From UBA7359 sp963976795 (lineage in GTDB: Bacteria; Pseudomonadota; Gammaproteobacteria; Eutrophobiales; Eutrophobiaceae), in NCBI GenBank assembly GCA_963976795.1, contig CAXBLT010000005.1:124001-188000 (forward strand): a stretch of DNA of 64,000 nt, read 5' to 3'. A program made the translations under genes and the position numbers. The notes under the pieces are model-generated. The model made no database searches and was not told the DNA's origin. It saw only the letters and a program-made list of their open reading frames with translations. This document shows, piece by piece, positions 56,225 to 64,000 of the stretch (position 1 is its first letter; each line of letters begins with the position of its first letter).

Positions 56225-57094
56225 TTAGCTTTTAGACCTATTGTCACTGGCTCCAAGCGCCATTTGGTAGACTTCATTCTTTTTCTTGCCGGTGATCTTT
56301 GAGGTTAACCCGGCAGCATCTTTTGGCGGGAGTTTTTCGGAAAGAATTTGGTTAATGCGGAGCACTTCAGCATCGGAGATAGAAATCTCTTGAGCACCCT
56401 CAACGATAATAACAAATTCGCCTTTTATTTTTATCTCTTCGTTCATCAATTTTTCATTAATCACGGATAAATAATCGCGCACAATTTGTTCATACTGTTT
56501 AGTGAGTTCACGAGCAATTGTTGCACGTCTTTCAGACCCAAAAACATCTCGCATATCTTGTACAGCCTCACATATACGATGCGGCGCTTCGTAGAAGATC
56601 AGCGTTCGTGATTCAGATACCAACTGTTGTAAGTATTTTTTTCGTGCCTCTGTCTTCGCTGGCAAGTAGCCTTCAAAAATAAATTTACTAGTAGGCAACC
56701 CGGAGGCAGATAAAGCCGTTATGACTGCGGACGGTCCCGGGATAGGAACAACCTTTATCCCGTTGTCATGCGCTGCTGTGACTAACTTATAACCAGGGTC
56801 ATTAATTAAAGGAGTGCCCGCATCTGAGATTAAAGCAATGGATTCACCTTCGATTATTTGTTGTATTAGCTGTGCGGTGAATTGTGCTTCATTGTGCTCA
56901 TGGTAGGCCTTTACTTTGGTCTTGATAGCAAATCGTTCCAACAAGATTTTACTATGCCGTGTATCTTCCGCAGCAATTAAATCAGATTGCTTCAGAACCT
57001 CAATTGCACGTTCAGAAATATCACCCAGATTACCAATGGGCGTGGCTACAATATATAAATAACCTGACAAAGTTTGCTCCTGAACGCTGTTCAA
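56225..57094 (-). CDS. rsmI: RsmI, 16S rRNA 2'-O-methyltransferase (C1402)
   Basis: A 289-residue SAM-dependent tetrapyrrole-methylase-fold enzyme that 2'-O-methylates C1402 of 16S rRNA, the same base modified by RsmH from the dcw cluster. Signatures include YIVATPIGNLGDISERAIEVL, AAEDTRHSKILL, ISDAGTPLINDPGYKLV and GPSAVITALSASGLPT. It is divergent from lpoA, the standard layout in gammaproteobacteria. Confidence 0.97.
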   Translation of the reverse strand: MNSVQEQTLSGYLYIVATPIGNLGDISERAIEVLKQSDLIAAEDTRHSKILLERFAIKTKVKAYHEHNEAQFTAQLIQQIIEGESIALISDAGTPLINDPGYKLVTAAHDNGIKVVPIPGPSAVITALSASGLPTSKFIFEGYLPAKTEARKKYLQQLVSESRTLIFYEAPHRICEAVQDMRDVFGSERRATIARELTKQYEQIVRDYLSVINEKLMNEEIKIKGEFVIIVEGAQEISISDAEVLRINQILSEKLPPKDAAGLTSKITGKKKNEVYQMALGASDNRSKS

Positions 57095-57286
57095 ATTTGA
57101 GTGTCGTAATTATTTGTTACCCGGATAATTTACCAGTGAGTCGTGATGATTGTATCGAATACCAAAGCCAGCGAAGGCACGCTTCGCGATCCCAGCCAAA
57201 ATTACACGTATAGTATGAGGATACTTAAACAATATAACACGACAACTTGAATTATTATTGAGTGCCCTGATGAAATATTCGAGTTT

Positions 57287-59140
57287 ATGTTACACAATAT
57301 ACCTATGCGACTTTTAATAATTTTACTTTTTTCATTGGGTTTATTAACTGCCTGTGGGCCTACCAAGCAAGCAAGCACTCAGGTTCAGGTCGATCCTGAA
57401 GAAAGTGCTCGTTCTTTAATGCAGTCACGGGACTATTCCGCTGCAGCACTTGAATACCTGTCTCTCGCTGCAAATGATAAACAGAATGCAACGGTCTACA
57501 GCTTGAAGGCTGCGGCCGCCTATGTCGAAGCCGGCAATTACGCCGAGGCTCAAAAGACCCTAGGTAATATCACTGTTGCAGAAAATGATTCACTACAAAA
57601 TATTAGAATGAAAATCCTCAATGCCCGCCTCGAACTGGAGTTTGGGCGACCGGGTAAAGCATTGAGTCTGCTCAATGAGTTATCTGAATCGAATATCCCA
57701 CAAAACTTGAGAGTGTCTTTTCATAATATCCGCGCTAAAACCTATCTAGCTCATGGGGATTACATTAAAACTGCATCAGAATACCTTCTCTTATCAAAAT
57801 ACCTGAATACGCCAACAGAGATAGACCAAAATAATCGTTCACTTTGGAAAGTCCTTGAGTCAATATCGGCATTAGATATTGATGACTTACGGATCACAGC
57901 CCCAGACGAATTAACCAGTTGGTTCGAACTAGCCTCGCTCTATCAAACATACCGTTATCAACCAGCCAGACTAAGCAATGCCATTGATAGTTGGGTACAA
58001 CGTTACCCCGGTCATCCAGCATATTCTTCTATCGCTCAAGAACTGATTGAAAAAAGCAAACAATTTGTTAATCGACCAGCAAAAATTGGCTTGCTATTGC
58101 CTTTATCCGGTAAGTTCGAGAAATCGTCCACAGCAATACGTGATGGATTTTTGGCCGCTTGGTATATGGATGGGCAAGAAAAATCTGATATTGAGATCTA
58201 TGACGCAAATTCCCGGAATATTATCGAGGCTTATCAACAAGCTGTAAGCGACGGCGTTGATTATGTCGTCGGTCCATTAGAAAAAGAAGCCATAAATCAA
58301 TTGGCTGATCTGGGTGATCTCCCCATCCAGATCCTGGCACTCAATCGTCAGGATTCAAATTATAGTGAGCAGACTAATGACAAACTCATTCAGTTTGGCC
58401 TGTCACCTGAAGATGAAGCCGCTCAGGTGGCAGAAATTGCGATGTCCGACGGCCATCGATTAGCATTAGTAATGACTCCTGGTAATCCTTGGGGTGATCG
58501 TATTGCAGAGGCTTTCATGTCGCGCTGGATCGAACTGGGTGGCGGCGTATTGGAACGCGCTATCTTTCAAAGCAACTCAAAAGATTTTGGTTCGCCGGTT
58601 GAGACACTGTTAAATATTGATAGCAGTAAAAAACGTGGTCGAGATCTTCGCAACAAACTCAACATAAAAATAAATAATGTTGAGCGGCGGCGCGAAGATG
58701 CGGATTTCATATTCACCACGGCAGTCCCGGGAGATGCTCATCAACTGTTTCCCCAGTTTCGCTTTCACCGTGCTGGTGATTTACCCGTCTATTCAACCTC
58801 ACACATCTTCACCGGTATTTTTGATGCCGCCAGAGACATCGATTTAAATGATGTTATGTTTATTGATATGCCTTGGATACTGGATACATCACGGCAACTT
58901 TCAATTATTCAGGACTCACTTAATCGGAACTGGTCACAAGAAAGATCTCAATATAGGCGTCTCTACGCATTAGGTATCGATGCGTATCACTTGATCCCGG
59001 AAATAAGTCGTCTAAGTGCAGAAAAAAATACTTTCCTGAGCGGCGAAACTGGTGACCTGAGTATAACACCAGCTAATATTGTCAAGCGTAAACTACGCCG
59101 CGCTCAATTTGTTGAAGGGAAACCTGTCTTACTGAATTGA
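57287..59140 (+). CDS. lpoA: LpoA, outer membrane activator of PBP1A
   Basis: A 617-residue lipoprotein that reaches through the peptidoglycan to stimulate the synthase PBP1A. The signal ends in the lipobox LTACG (Cys23 from the first ATG, Cys17 from the ATG six codons later; either start is possible). Residues 30-250 are TPR-like helical repeats. From about 260 a periplasmic-binding-like domain begins (KIGLLLPLSGKFEKSSTAIRDGF) and continues to the end. It heads the lpoA-yraN-diaA-dolP run. Confidence 0.93.
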   Translation: MLHNIPMRLLIILLFSLGLLTACGPTKQASTQVQVDPEESARSLMQSRDYSAAALEYLSLAANDKQNATVYSLKAAAAYVEAGNYAEAQKTLGNITVAENDSLQNIRMKILNARLELEFGRPGKALSLLNELSESNIPQNLRVSFHNIRAKTYLAHGDYIKTASEYLLLSKYLNTPTEIDQNNRSLWKVLESISALDIDDLRITAPDELTSWFELASLYQTYRYQPARLSNAIDSWVQRYPGHPAYSSIAQELIEKSKQFVNRPAKIGLLLPLSGKFEKSSTAIRDGFLAAWYMDGQEKSDIEIYDANSRNIIEAYQQAVSDGVDYVVGPLEKEAINQLADLGDLPIQILALNRQDSNYSEQTNDKLIQFGLSPEDEAAQVAEIAMSDGHRLALVMTPGNPWGDRIAEAFMSRWIELGGGVLERAIFQSNSKDFGSPVETLLNIDSSKKRGRDLRNKLNIKINNVERRREDADFIFTTAVPGDAHQLFPQFRFHRAGDLPVYSTSHIFTGIFDAARDIDLNDVMFIDMPWILDTSRQLSIIQDSLNRNWSQERSQYRRLYALGIDAYHLIPEISRLSAEKNTFLSGETGDLSITPANIVKRKLRRAQFVEGKPVLLN

Positions 59141-59152
59141 TGAATAACATGG

Positions 59153-59527
59153 ATGACAATTAAATCAAAACCGGCTAATCATACTGGTAAAATTGCTGAA
59201 GACATCGCAGCGCAGTATCTGGGCAATCAAGGTTTAAAGTTGATAGACCAGAATTTTCATTGTCGCTTTGGCGAGATTGATCTGATTGGACTTGATAATG
59301 AAATACTAACCTTCTGTGAAGTGCGCTATCGAAAAAATGAGAAATATTTAGCTGTTGTTGAAACAATTGATCAGCATAAATGTCAAAAGCTTATCATCAC
59401 TAGTGAGTACTATTTAAACCAACATAAAAAGTATCGTTCATATCAATGTCGTTATGATGTCATCGCCATTACTGGAGAGCTTAGTCAGCCGGCAATCGAG
59501 TGGATTAAAAATGCATTTCAGGCATAA
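59153..59527 (+). CDS. yraN: YraN, UPF0102 nuclease-fold protein
   Basis: A 124-residue member of UPF0102 with a restriction-endonuclease-like fold. GKIAEDIAAQYLGNQG is followed by the putative active-site block NFHCRFGEIDLIGLDNEILTFCEVRYR, although the usual EVK triad reads EVR here. The function is unsettled. It sits between lpoA and diaA, 12 bases after lpoA. Confidence 0.9.
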   Translation: MTIKSKPANHTGKIAEDIAAQYLGNQGLKLIDQNFHCRFGEIDLIGLDNEILTFCEVRYRKNEKYLAVVETIDQHKCQKLIITSEYYLNQHKKYRSYQCRYDVIAITGELSQPAIEWIKNAFQA

Positions 59528-59560
59528 TGACGACGATTTTTAGATAACAGATTAACCCCA

Positions 59561-60154
59561 ATGGATGCAATTCAACGTGTAATAAACAATTTTAATGAGA
59601 GCATTCAGGTAAAAACTGAAGCTGTCGGCAAACTCGCGCCAATTATTGCAGATGCCGCGGCAGCAATAGCTGATGCCCTGTTGAATGATCACAAGATTAT
59701 GGCTTGTGGCAATGGCGGTTCTGCTGCCGATGCACAGCATTTTTCAGCAGAAATGCTGAATCGCTTTGAAATGGAGCGCCCTGGTTTACCTGCAATTGCG
59801 CTAACCACTGACTCTTCAACCTTGACCTCTATTGCTAACGACTACCAGTTTGCTGAGATCTATTCAAAACAAATTCGGGCACTGGGACAAGAGAATGATG
59901 TGCTACTGGCTATTAGCACCAGTGGCGAATCCCACAATATTGTTCATGCTATCGATGCTGCCCATGATAGAAATATGGTTGTTATTGCCTTAACAGGGAG
60001 AGAGGGTGGTCAAATTGCCGATTTGATGAACGACAATGATTTTGAAATACGTGTACCAACCTGGTCTACGGCACGAATACAGGAAGTTCATATTATGGTT
60101 ATCCATTCGCTTTGTGATCTCGTAGACCTACAATTACTCGGACAGGACGGATGA
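59561..60154 (+). CDS. diaA: DiaA/GmhA-type SIS-domain protein
   Basis: A 197-residue SIS-domain protein. The block MACGNGGSAADAQHFSAEMLNRF and AISTSGESHNIVHAI are shared by DiaA, which binds DnaA at the origin, and GmhA, sedoheptulose 7-phosphate isomerase. Position between yraN and dolP favours DiaA. Catalysis cannot be excluded from sequence alone. Confidence 0.85.
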   Translation: MDAIQRVINNFNESIQVKTEAVGKLAPIIADAAAAIADALLNDHKIMACGNGGSAADAQHFSAEMLNRFEMERPGLPAIALTTDSSTLTSIANDYQFAEIYSKQIRALGQENDVLLAISTSGESHNIVHAIDAAHDRNMVVIALTGREGGQIADLMNDNDFEIRVPTWSTARIQEVHIMVIHSLCDLVDLQLLGQDG

Positions 60155-60155
60155 T

Positions 60156-60737
60156 ATGAAACACATTAAGTTACTACAGCTATTGATCCTATTATGTTTA
60201 ATGCCTCACCTCTCGGGTTGTGCACTTGTCGCCGTCGGTGGTGCCGCGACAGCCGCGACAGTTGCCGTTGACAGAAGGACCCCCGGCACTCAACTCGAAG
60301 ATCAAACAATCGAAGTAAAGGCAGGCCAGGCGCTCAACAGCGACCCTGAATTAAAAGAACAAGCACACTGGAATGTGACCAGTTATAACACGGTCGTGCT
60401 ACTCACAGGTGAGACACCAACTGATGCCATGCGTCAAAAAGCATTAGAGCTAGTCAAGTCGGTTGATAAGGTCACCCACGTCTATAATGAAATTACCATT
60501 GCCGCTCCAAGTTCATTAGTGGCCAGAACCAGTGACTCCTATATAACGACCAAAGTAAAAACAAAGATGTTTGCCAATAAAGAACTGACTGGCATTGAAA
60601 TAAAAGTGGTTACTGAAAAAGGCGTCGTTTATCTAATGGGCATTGTTAATCGCGCCGAGGCAGAAGTAGCAACCGAGATTGCAAGACAAACAGGCGGCGT
60701 ACAGAAAGTGGTAAAACTATTTCAGTACACTGACTAA
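60156..60737 (+). CDS. dolP: DolP (YraP)-like BON-domain lipoprotein
   Basis: A 193-residue outer membrane lipoprotein. The signal ends in the lipobox LSGC (Cys22) and is followed by a Gly/Ala-rich stretch (VAVGGAATAATVAVDRRTPG). Two BON domains follow, at about 45-115 and 125-193 (HWNVTSYNTVVLLTGETP; IEIKVVTEKGVVYLMGIVN). DolP protects the BAM complex and the envelope. It starts one base after the diaA stop. Confidence 0.92.
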   Translation: MKHIKLLQLLILLCLMPHLSGCALVAVGGAATAATVAVDRRTPGTQLEDQTIEVKAGQALNSDPELKEQAHWNVTSYNTVVLLTGETPTDAMRQKALELVKSVDKVTHVYNEITIAAPSSLVARTSDSYITTKVKTKMFANKELTGIEIKVVTEKGVVYLMGIVNRAEAEVATEIARQTGGVQKVVKLFQYTD

Positions 60738-60741
60738 TAAA

Positions 60742-61120
60742 CTAATCGAGAAGCCCGTGATAGATACCCGCATCCGCGGGAGAAAAACAACAGACATTAA
60801 TACGCGTGAATGTGTTTTCATATTTTTTCAGCGCATTTAATGCAATCTTTGTCGCAGGTTCTATAGGAAAACCATAAATGCCTGTACTAATTGCAGGAAA
60901 AGCAATTTCTTTAAAACCTTTTTTCACAGCAAGTATTAATGAGTTGCTATAGCAAAAGCGCAAGAACTTGGTTTCGTTTTGTGTACCACCCTCTCATACC
61001 GGACCAACAGTATGAATAATCCAATCTGCTGACAGATTAAAACCTGATGCCAATTTCATCTGCCTCACCTCACAACCACCGAGTGTTTTATTAAACATGA
61101 GTAATTCAGGATGAATTAAC
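60742..61120 (-). pseudogene. Macro-domain (YmdB-like ADP-ribose hydrolase) pseudogene
   Basis: The minus strand encodes HPELLMFNKTLGGCE, then ASGFNLSADWIIHTVGPV, a TGA where the family has Trp, EGGTQNETKFLRFCYSNSLILA, and FPAISTGIYGFPIEPATKIAL to the C terminus, in one frame. This is the macro-domain pattern after about residue 55. The N-terminal ADP-ribose-binding part is missing. A nonsense codon plus N-terminal loss means it is not functional as a complete enzyme. Confidence 0.85.
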
Positions 61121-61184
61121 TACTCATCAAAAAGCATTTTTAGACAACTAAAGTGTTAAAGTAAGCATCAAATTATTCCAGTAT

Positions 61185-63503
61185 ATGTCAGAAGTTATTA
61201 TGTTTGATCATTCAGAAACCTTAAAAAGTTCATTGCTTAGCGCATTCAAAGATAAAGGCCCCGCCTATCAGCCCAGAACGCAATATCTTGATGATAATCA
61301 ACAACCCATCCATATCAACCGTCTGATATTCGAGGATTCGCCCTACCTCTTACAACACGCGCATAACCCAGTTGACTGGTTTCCCTGGGGTGATGAGGCA
61401 TTTGCAAAAGCCAAAGCAGAAAATAAACCGGTGTTTTTATCGATCGGTTATTCAACCTGCCATTGGTGCCACGTCATGGAAGAAGAAAGTTTCGATAATG
61501 AAGAGATTGCAAAACACATGAATGAGTTTTTTATCTGCATCAAGGTTGATCGAGAATGTCACCCCGATGTTGATACCTACTACATGACTGCGGTAATGAT
61601 GATGCAAGGGCATGGCGGCTGGCCAATGAGTAGCTTCTTAACGCCGGAGAGGAAACCTTTTTTTGGTGGTACTTACTATCAACCTGCTCAGTTTATTACC
61701 TTAATGAGCCGTGTCGATGAACTCTGGAATAATCAGTCTACTGAAATTCTGAAACAGGCCGACTCCATAACTGCACAGGTCGCAGGTGCAATGCAAACCA
61801 AACGATCGCTTAATGAAATTGGTACTAATGTCATCGATATCACCGCGCAATCGATAATGAACCACCACGATGAGGTCAACGGCGGTTTCGGCCAAGCACC
61901 TAAATTTCCGAATGAACCCTACCTCTATTTCTTACTTGAATACGCAATCTTGTCGGGCAAAGAAGATGATTTGAATGCAGTTATTAAAACGCTTCATATC
62001 CAAAGCTGCGGTGGTATTTATGATCAAATCGCCGGCGGCTTCCACCGTTATGCAACCGATCAAAACTGGTTGATTCCACATTTCGAAAAGATGCTCTACA
62101 ACCAGGCAAATCTGTCCTATGTCTTTGCCCAAGCCCATACAATAACAGGCGCAAAGGATTTCAAACGCGTCGCCTGTGAGACATTAGATTATGTTAATCA
62201 TGAGATGACAAATGGAGACGGCAGCTTCTATTCCGCTACGGATGCTGATAGTGAAGGTGAAGAAGGTTTGTTCTTTATATGGGATAAATCGGAAATCGAG
62301 TCGTTATTAAAAGCTGATGCGGAAGAATTTATCAAACTCTATCAAGTGACAACAGCCGGTAATTTTGAAGGGAAGAATATACTTAATTTAAAACAAGCTA
62401 TTGAAGACTATGCCAATGAAAATAATATCGATTATGTCGAACTGATTGATCGGCTAGCGACTGGCAAAAAAACCTTGTGGGAAGCAAGAGAGAAACGTGT
62501 TCCACCACTGCGCGATGACAAAATTATTACTGCGTGGAATGCTATGATGATCAGATCGTTTGCTTATGTCGGACAACAATTAAACCGACAAGACTATATC
62601 GATATCGCAATCCGAGCAGCCAAGGTTCTTATAGAGAAGAATAAAACTGAAGACGGTCTACTAAGTCGCTCTAGTCTGGCAGGACAAGCCTCTATCCCTG
62701 CCTTACAGGAAGATTATGCCTATTTAGCAGAAGCGCTATTACAGATCTACGATGCCACTCAAGATAGACAATGGCTGGATCATGCGGCAAAACTCTCTGA
62801 TGTCATGATCGAATCTTTCTGGGATAAAGAAAACGGTGGTTTCTTCATGGGTAGCCAAAGCAAAGACAATTTACTGCCTGCTTCACCAAAAGAAATTAAT
62901 GACAATGCGACCTCATCAGGCAATTCAGTTGCGCTAAGAACACTACAAAGACTAGCGAGACGAACCGGAGCAAAACAATATCAAGCTACCGCCCAACAAT
63001 TAATCATGGCCTACTCACATGACATCACCCAACGTCCGTATATCTGTAGTTATATGATGTGCGGCATGCTAGAAATGTTTGTTGGTGAACAATCTCATCA
63101 ACAATGGTGTGCCGATGGCAACATCCATATTTCAGCTAGTTGCAATAAAGTTAAAGACAACTATAAATTGGTAATAACCATTACCATTGCTGAAGAATGG
63201 CATCTTAACCAGGTACCAGATGGCTTTGGTAATGACGTACCTGTCTCAGTACAAGCTATTAAGGGTTGGACAATTGATCATATACTTTACCCCGCATTCA
63301 TAACTAAAACACTTGGTTTTCAAACAGAACCCGTTGATGTTTTTGAGGGGACGATCCAGATTACTGCAGATTTATCGAATGAAAATAAACCGCTTACCTT
63401 TCCTAAAAACCTGTTAAAACTAAAACTGGGACTACAAGTCTGCAATGAGCAGGAATGCCTGGCGCCGGAGAGCGTAAACTGTGTTATACCTGTCCTTGAC
63501 TAA
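61185..63503 (+). CDS. DUF255/YyaL (SSP411-like) protein with extra C-terminal DsbD-N-like domain
   Basis: A 772-residue protein. Residues 45-210 form the thioredoxin-like DUF255 domain, opening SPYLLQHAHNPVDWFPWG and with the motif STCHWCHVMEEESF (Cys92, Cys95). Residues 215-650 are an alpha/alpha-toroid, sugar-hydrolase-like domain (GGIYDQIAGGFHRYATD, WLIPHFEKMLYNQA). The last 120 residues are unlike the common YyaL end and resemble the immunoglobulin-like N domain of DsbD (VITITIAEEWHLNQV; CNEQECLAPES with a Cys pair). No signal peptide is visible, so it appears cytoplasmic. The exact function is unknown. An in-frame ATG five codons later is also possible. Confidence 0.88.
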   Translation: MSEVIMFDHSETLKSSLLSAFKDKGPAYQPRTQYLDDNQQPIHINRLIFEDSPYLLQHAHNPVDWFPWGDEAFAKAKAENKPVFLSIGYSTCHWCHVMEEESFDNEEIAKHMNEFFICIKVDRECHPDVDTYYMTAVMMMQGHGGWPMSSFLTPERKPFFGGTYYQPAQFITLMSRVDELWNNQSTEILKQADSITAQVAGAMQTKRSLNEIGTNVIDITAQSIMNHHDEVNGGFGQAPKFPNEPYLYFLLEYAILSGKEDDLNAVIKTLHIQSCGGIYDQIAGGFHRYATDQNWLIPHFEKMLYNQANLSYVFAQAHTITGAKDFKRVACETLDYVNHEMTNGDGSFYSATDADSEGEEGLFFIWDKSEIESLLKADAEEFIKLYQVTTAGNFEGKNILNLKQAIEDYANENNIDYVELIDRLATGKKTLWEAREKRVPPLRDDKIITAWNAMMIRSFAYVGQQLNRQDYIDIAIRAAKVLIEKNKTEDGLLSRSSLAGQASIPALQEDYAYLAEALLQIYDATQDRQWLDHAAKLSDVMIESFWDKENGGFFMGSQSKDNLLPASPKEINDNATSSGNSVALRTLQRLARRTGAKQYQATAQQLIMAYSHDITQRPYICSYMMCGMLEMFVGEQSHQQWCADGNIHISASCNKVKDNYKLVITITIAEEWHLNQVPDGFGNDVPVSVQAIKGWTIDHILYPAFITKTLGFQTEPVDVFEGTIQITADLSNENKPLTFPKNLLKLKLGLQVCNEQECLAPESVNCVIPVLD

Positions 63504-63515
63504 GGGTAAGTTAAT

Positions 63516-64000
63516 TTAAACCGACATCATCTCCATCAATCTATTTAATCTCTGCGGTAGAACTCTTAAATCAAGACCTGTTTGATTAAGACATTTCTCC
63601 GCAAGGGTTTCCAGTGCTTCTGTTTCGGATAATCTAAAATTCGAGGCAAAGAGTATGGCGTTAAAATGATTCGGGACTTCTAGCAGAGAAATATTGTTAA
63701 AATGGGTTTTCATCGGTAACAATATATCCAGTATATCTTCTTCAGATTCTGGCAAAAGATTTATCGCCAATACACCTTTATCATCAAGACAATTAAACAG
63801 GTTTTTATAAAAACTATCCTCGTATAAACAGGCAGGATGTTCTTCATCATTAAAGATGTCACACAAGATAATATCGTACACCTCGTTTTCATTGACCAAG
63901 AATGTTTCTGCAGCGTCATTAACAATTTGACATCCCTGCCCTATGAAGAAAAACTCTTTAGCTAATTGGATTACTGATACAGATGACTCAAGCGAGGTTA
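63516..64000 (-). CDS. Spermidine synthase-like methyltransferase-fold protein, partial
   Basis: The C-terminal 160 residues of a gene that runs off the right edge. VSVIQLAKEFFFIGQG followed by VNDAAETFL and YDIILCDIFNDEEHPACLYEDSFY matches the spermidine synthase fold (binding loop, adenosine Asp, and YDxIxxDxF active-site block). The short C terminus suggests a spermidine synthase-like protein rather than true SpeE; the N-terminal part needed to decide is absent. It converges with the DUF255 gene, 12 bases away. Confidence 0.75.
   Translation of the reverse strand, partial: TSLESSVSVIQLAKEFFFIGQGCQIVNDAAETFLVNENEVYDIILCDIFNDEEHPACLYEDSFYKNLFNCLDDKGVLAINLLPESEEDILDILLPMKTHFNNISLLEVPNHFNAILFASNFRLSETEALETLAEKCLNQTGLDLRVLPQRLNRLMEMMSV

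Noticed and set aside
1..64000. CRISPR arrays, tRNA and rRNA genes
   Set aside because: No regularly spaced repeats and no tRNA cloverleaf or rRNA core sequences were recognised on either strand; a tRNAscan or Infernal run would settle it.

Overview
This window looks like the chromosome of an AT-leaning gammaproteobacterium. The evidence is a complete division and cell wall (dcw) cluster that starts with mraZ and is followed by lpxC, a DciA-type gene, an M23 peptidase, secA, argJ and a MutT-ThiE fusion; a pilBCD-coaE-zapD-yacG operon; and the rsmI/lpoA-yraN-diaA-dolP neighbourhood. The genus cannot be fixed from this sequence alone; a Thiotrichales-like relative is only a guess.

Left end (1-7.5 kb, minus strand): a type IV pilus locus. 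Reading leftwards it runs pilS, pilR, then two tandem major-pilin-type genes, then two multi-membrane GT-C glycosyltransferase-like proteins of the TMTC/TPR kind, the second running off the window. A sigma-54-type -24/-12 element lies between pilR and the first pilin, as expected for PilR control. The first glycosyltransferase ORF overlaps the stop codon of the second pilin and reads through that pilin's apparent rho-independent terminator, so the hairpin is part of its coding sequence.

7.7-9.8 kb (plus): sucCD. 9.8-14 kb is a decayed accessory island: a GT39 pseudogene, an intact GT39-like gene, an IS30-family remnant, a doubly deleted IS3-family element with recognisable inverted repeats, and an OafA-type acyltransferase cut off by that element. 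14-21.7 kb is housekeeping: nadE and bamD (minus), then rluD, pgeF, a glutamate dehydrogenase family gene and clpB (plus). clpB is preceded by a near-consensus sigma-32 promoter.

21.9-27.4 kb (plus): pilB, pilC, pilD, coaE, zapD, yacG. 27.4-52.6 kb (almost all minus): mutT-thiE fusion, argJ, secA, an M23 peptidase, a DciA-type gene (plus), lpxC, ftsZ, ftsA, ftsQ, ddl, murB, murC, murG, ftsW, murD, mraY, murF, murE, ftsI, ftsL, rsmH and mraZ. Most junctions from mraZ to ddl overlap by 1-8 bp. The cluster starts at a strong sigma-70 promoter overlapped at its start point by three 10-bp-spaced GTGGG-type MraZ boxes.

52.8-64 kb: a Sel1-like protein, YtoQ, the RNase P RNA gene (rnpB, minus), rsgA (open frame complete but with no ordinary start codon), a sulfotransferase pseudogene, an unrecognised 144-residue protein and rsmI (all minus); then lpoA, yraN, diaA, dolP (plus); a macro-domain pseudogene (minus); a DUF255/YyaL-type thioredoxin-fold protein with an extra C-terminal DsbD-N-like domain (plus); and a spermidine synthase-like gene cut by the window edge (minus). 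No tRNA, rRNA or CRISPR array was seen. I found no clear new multi-gene defence or metabolic system; the most unusual part is the pilin/glycosyltransferase arrangement at the left end.
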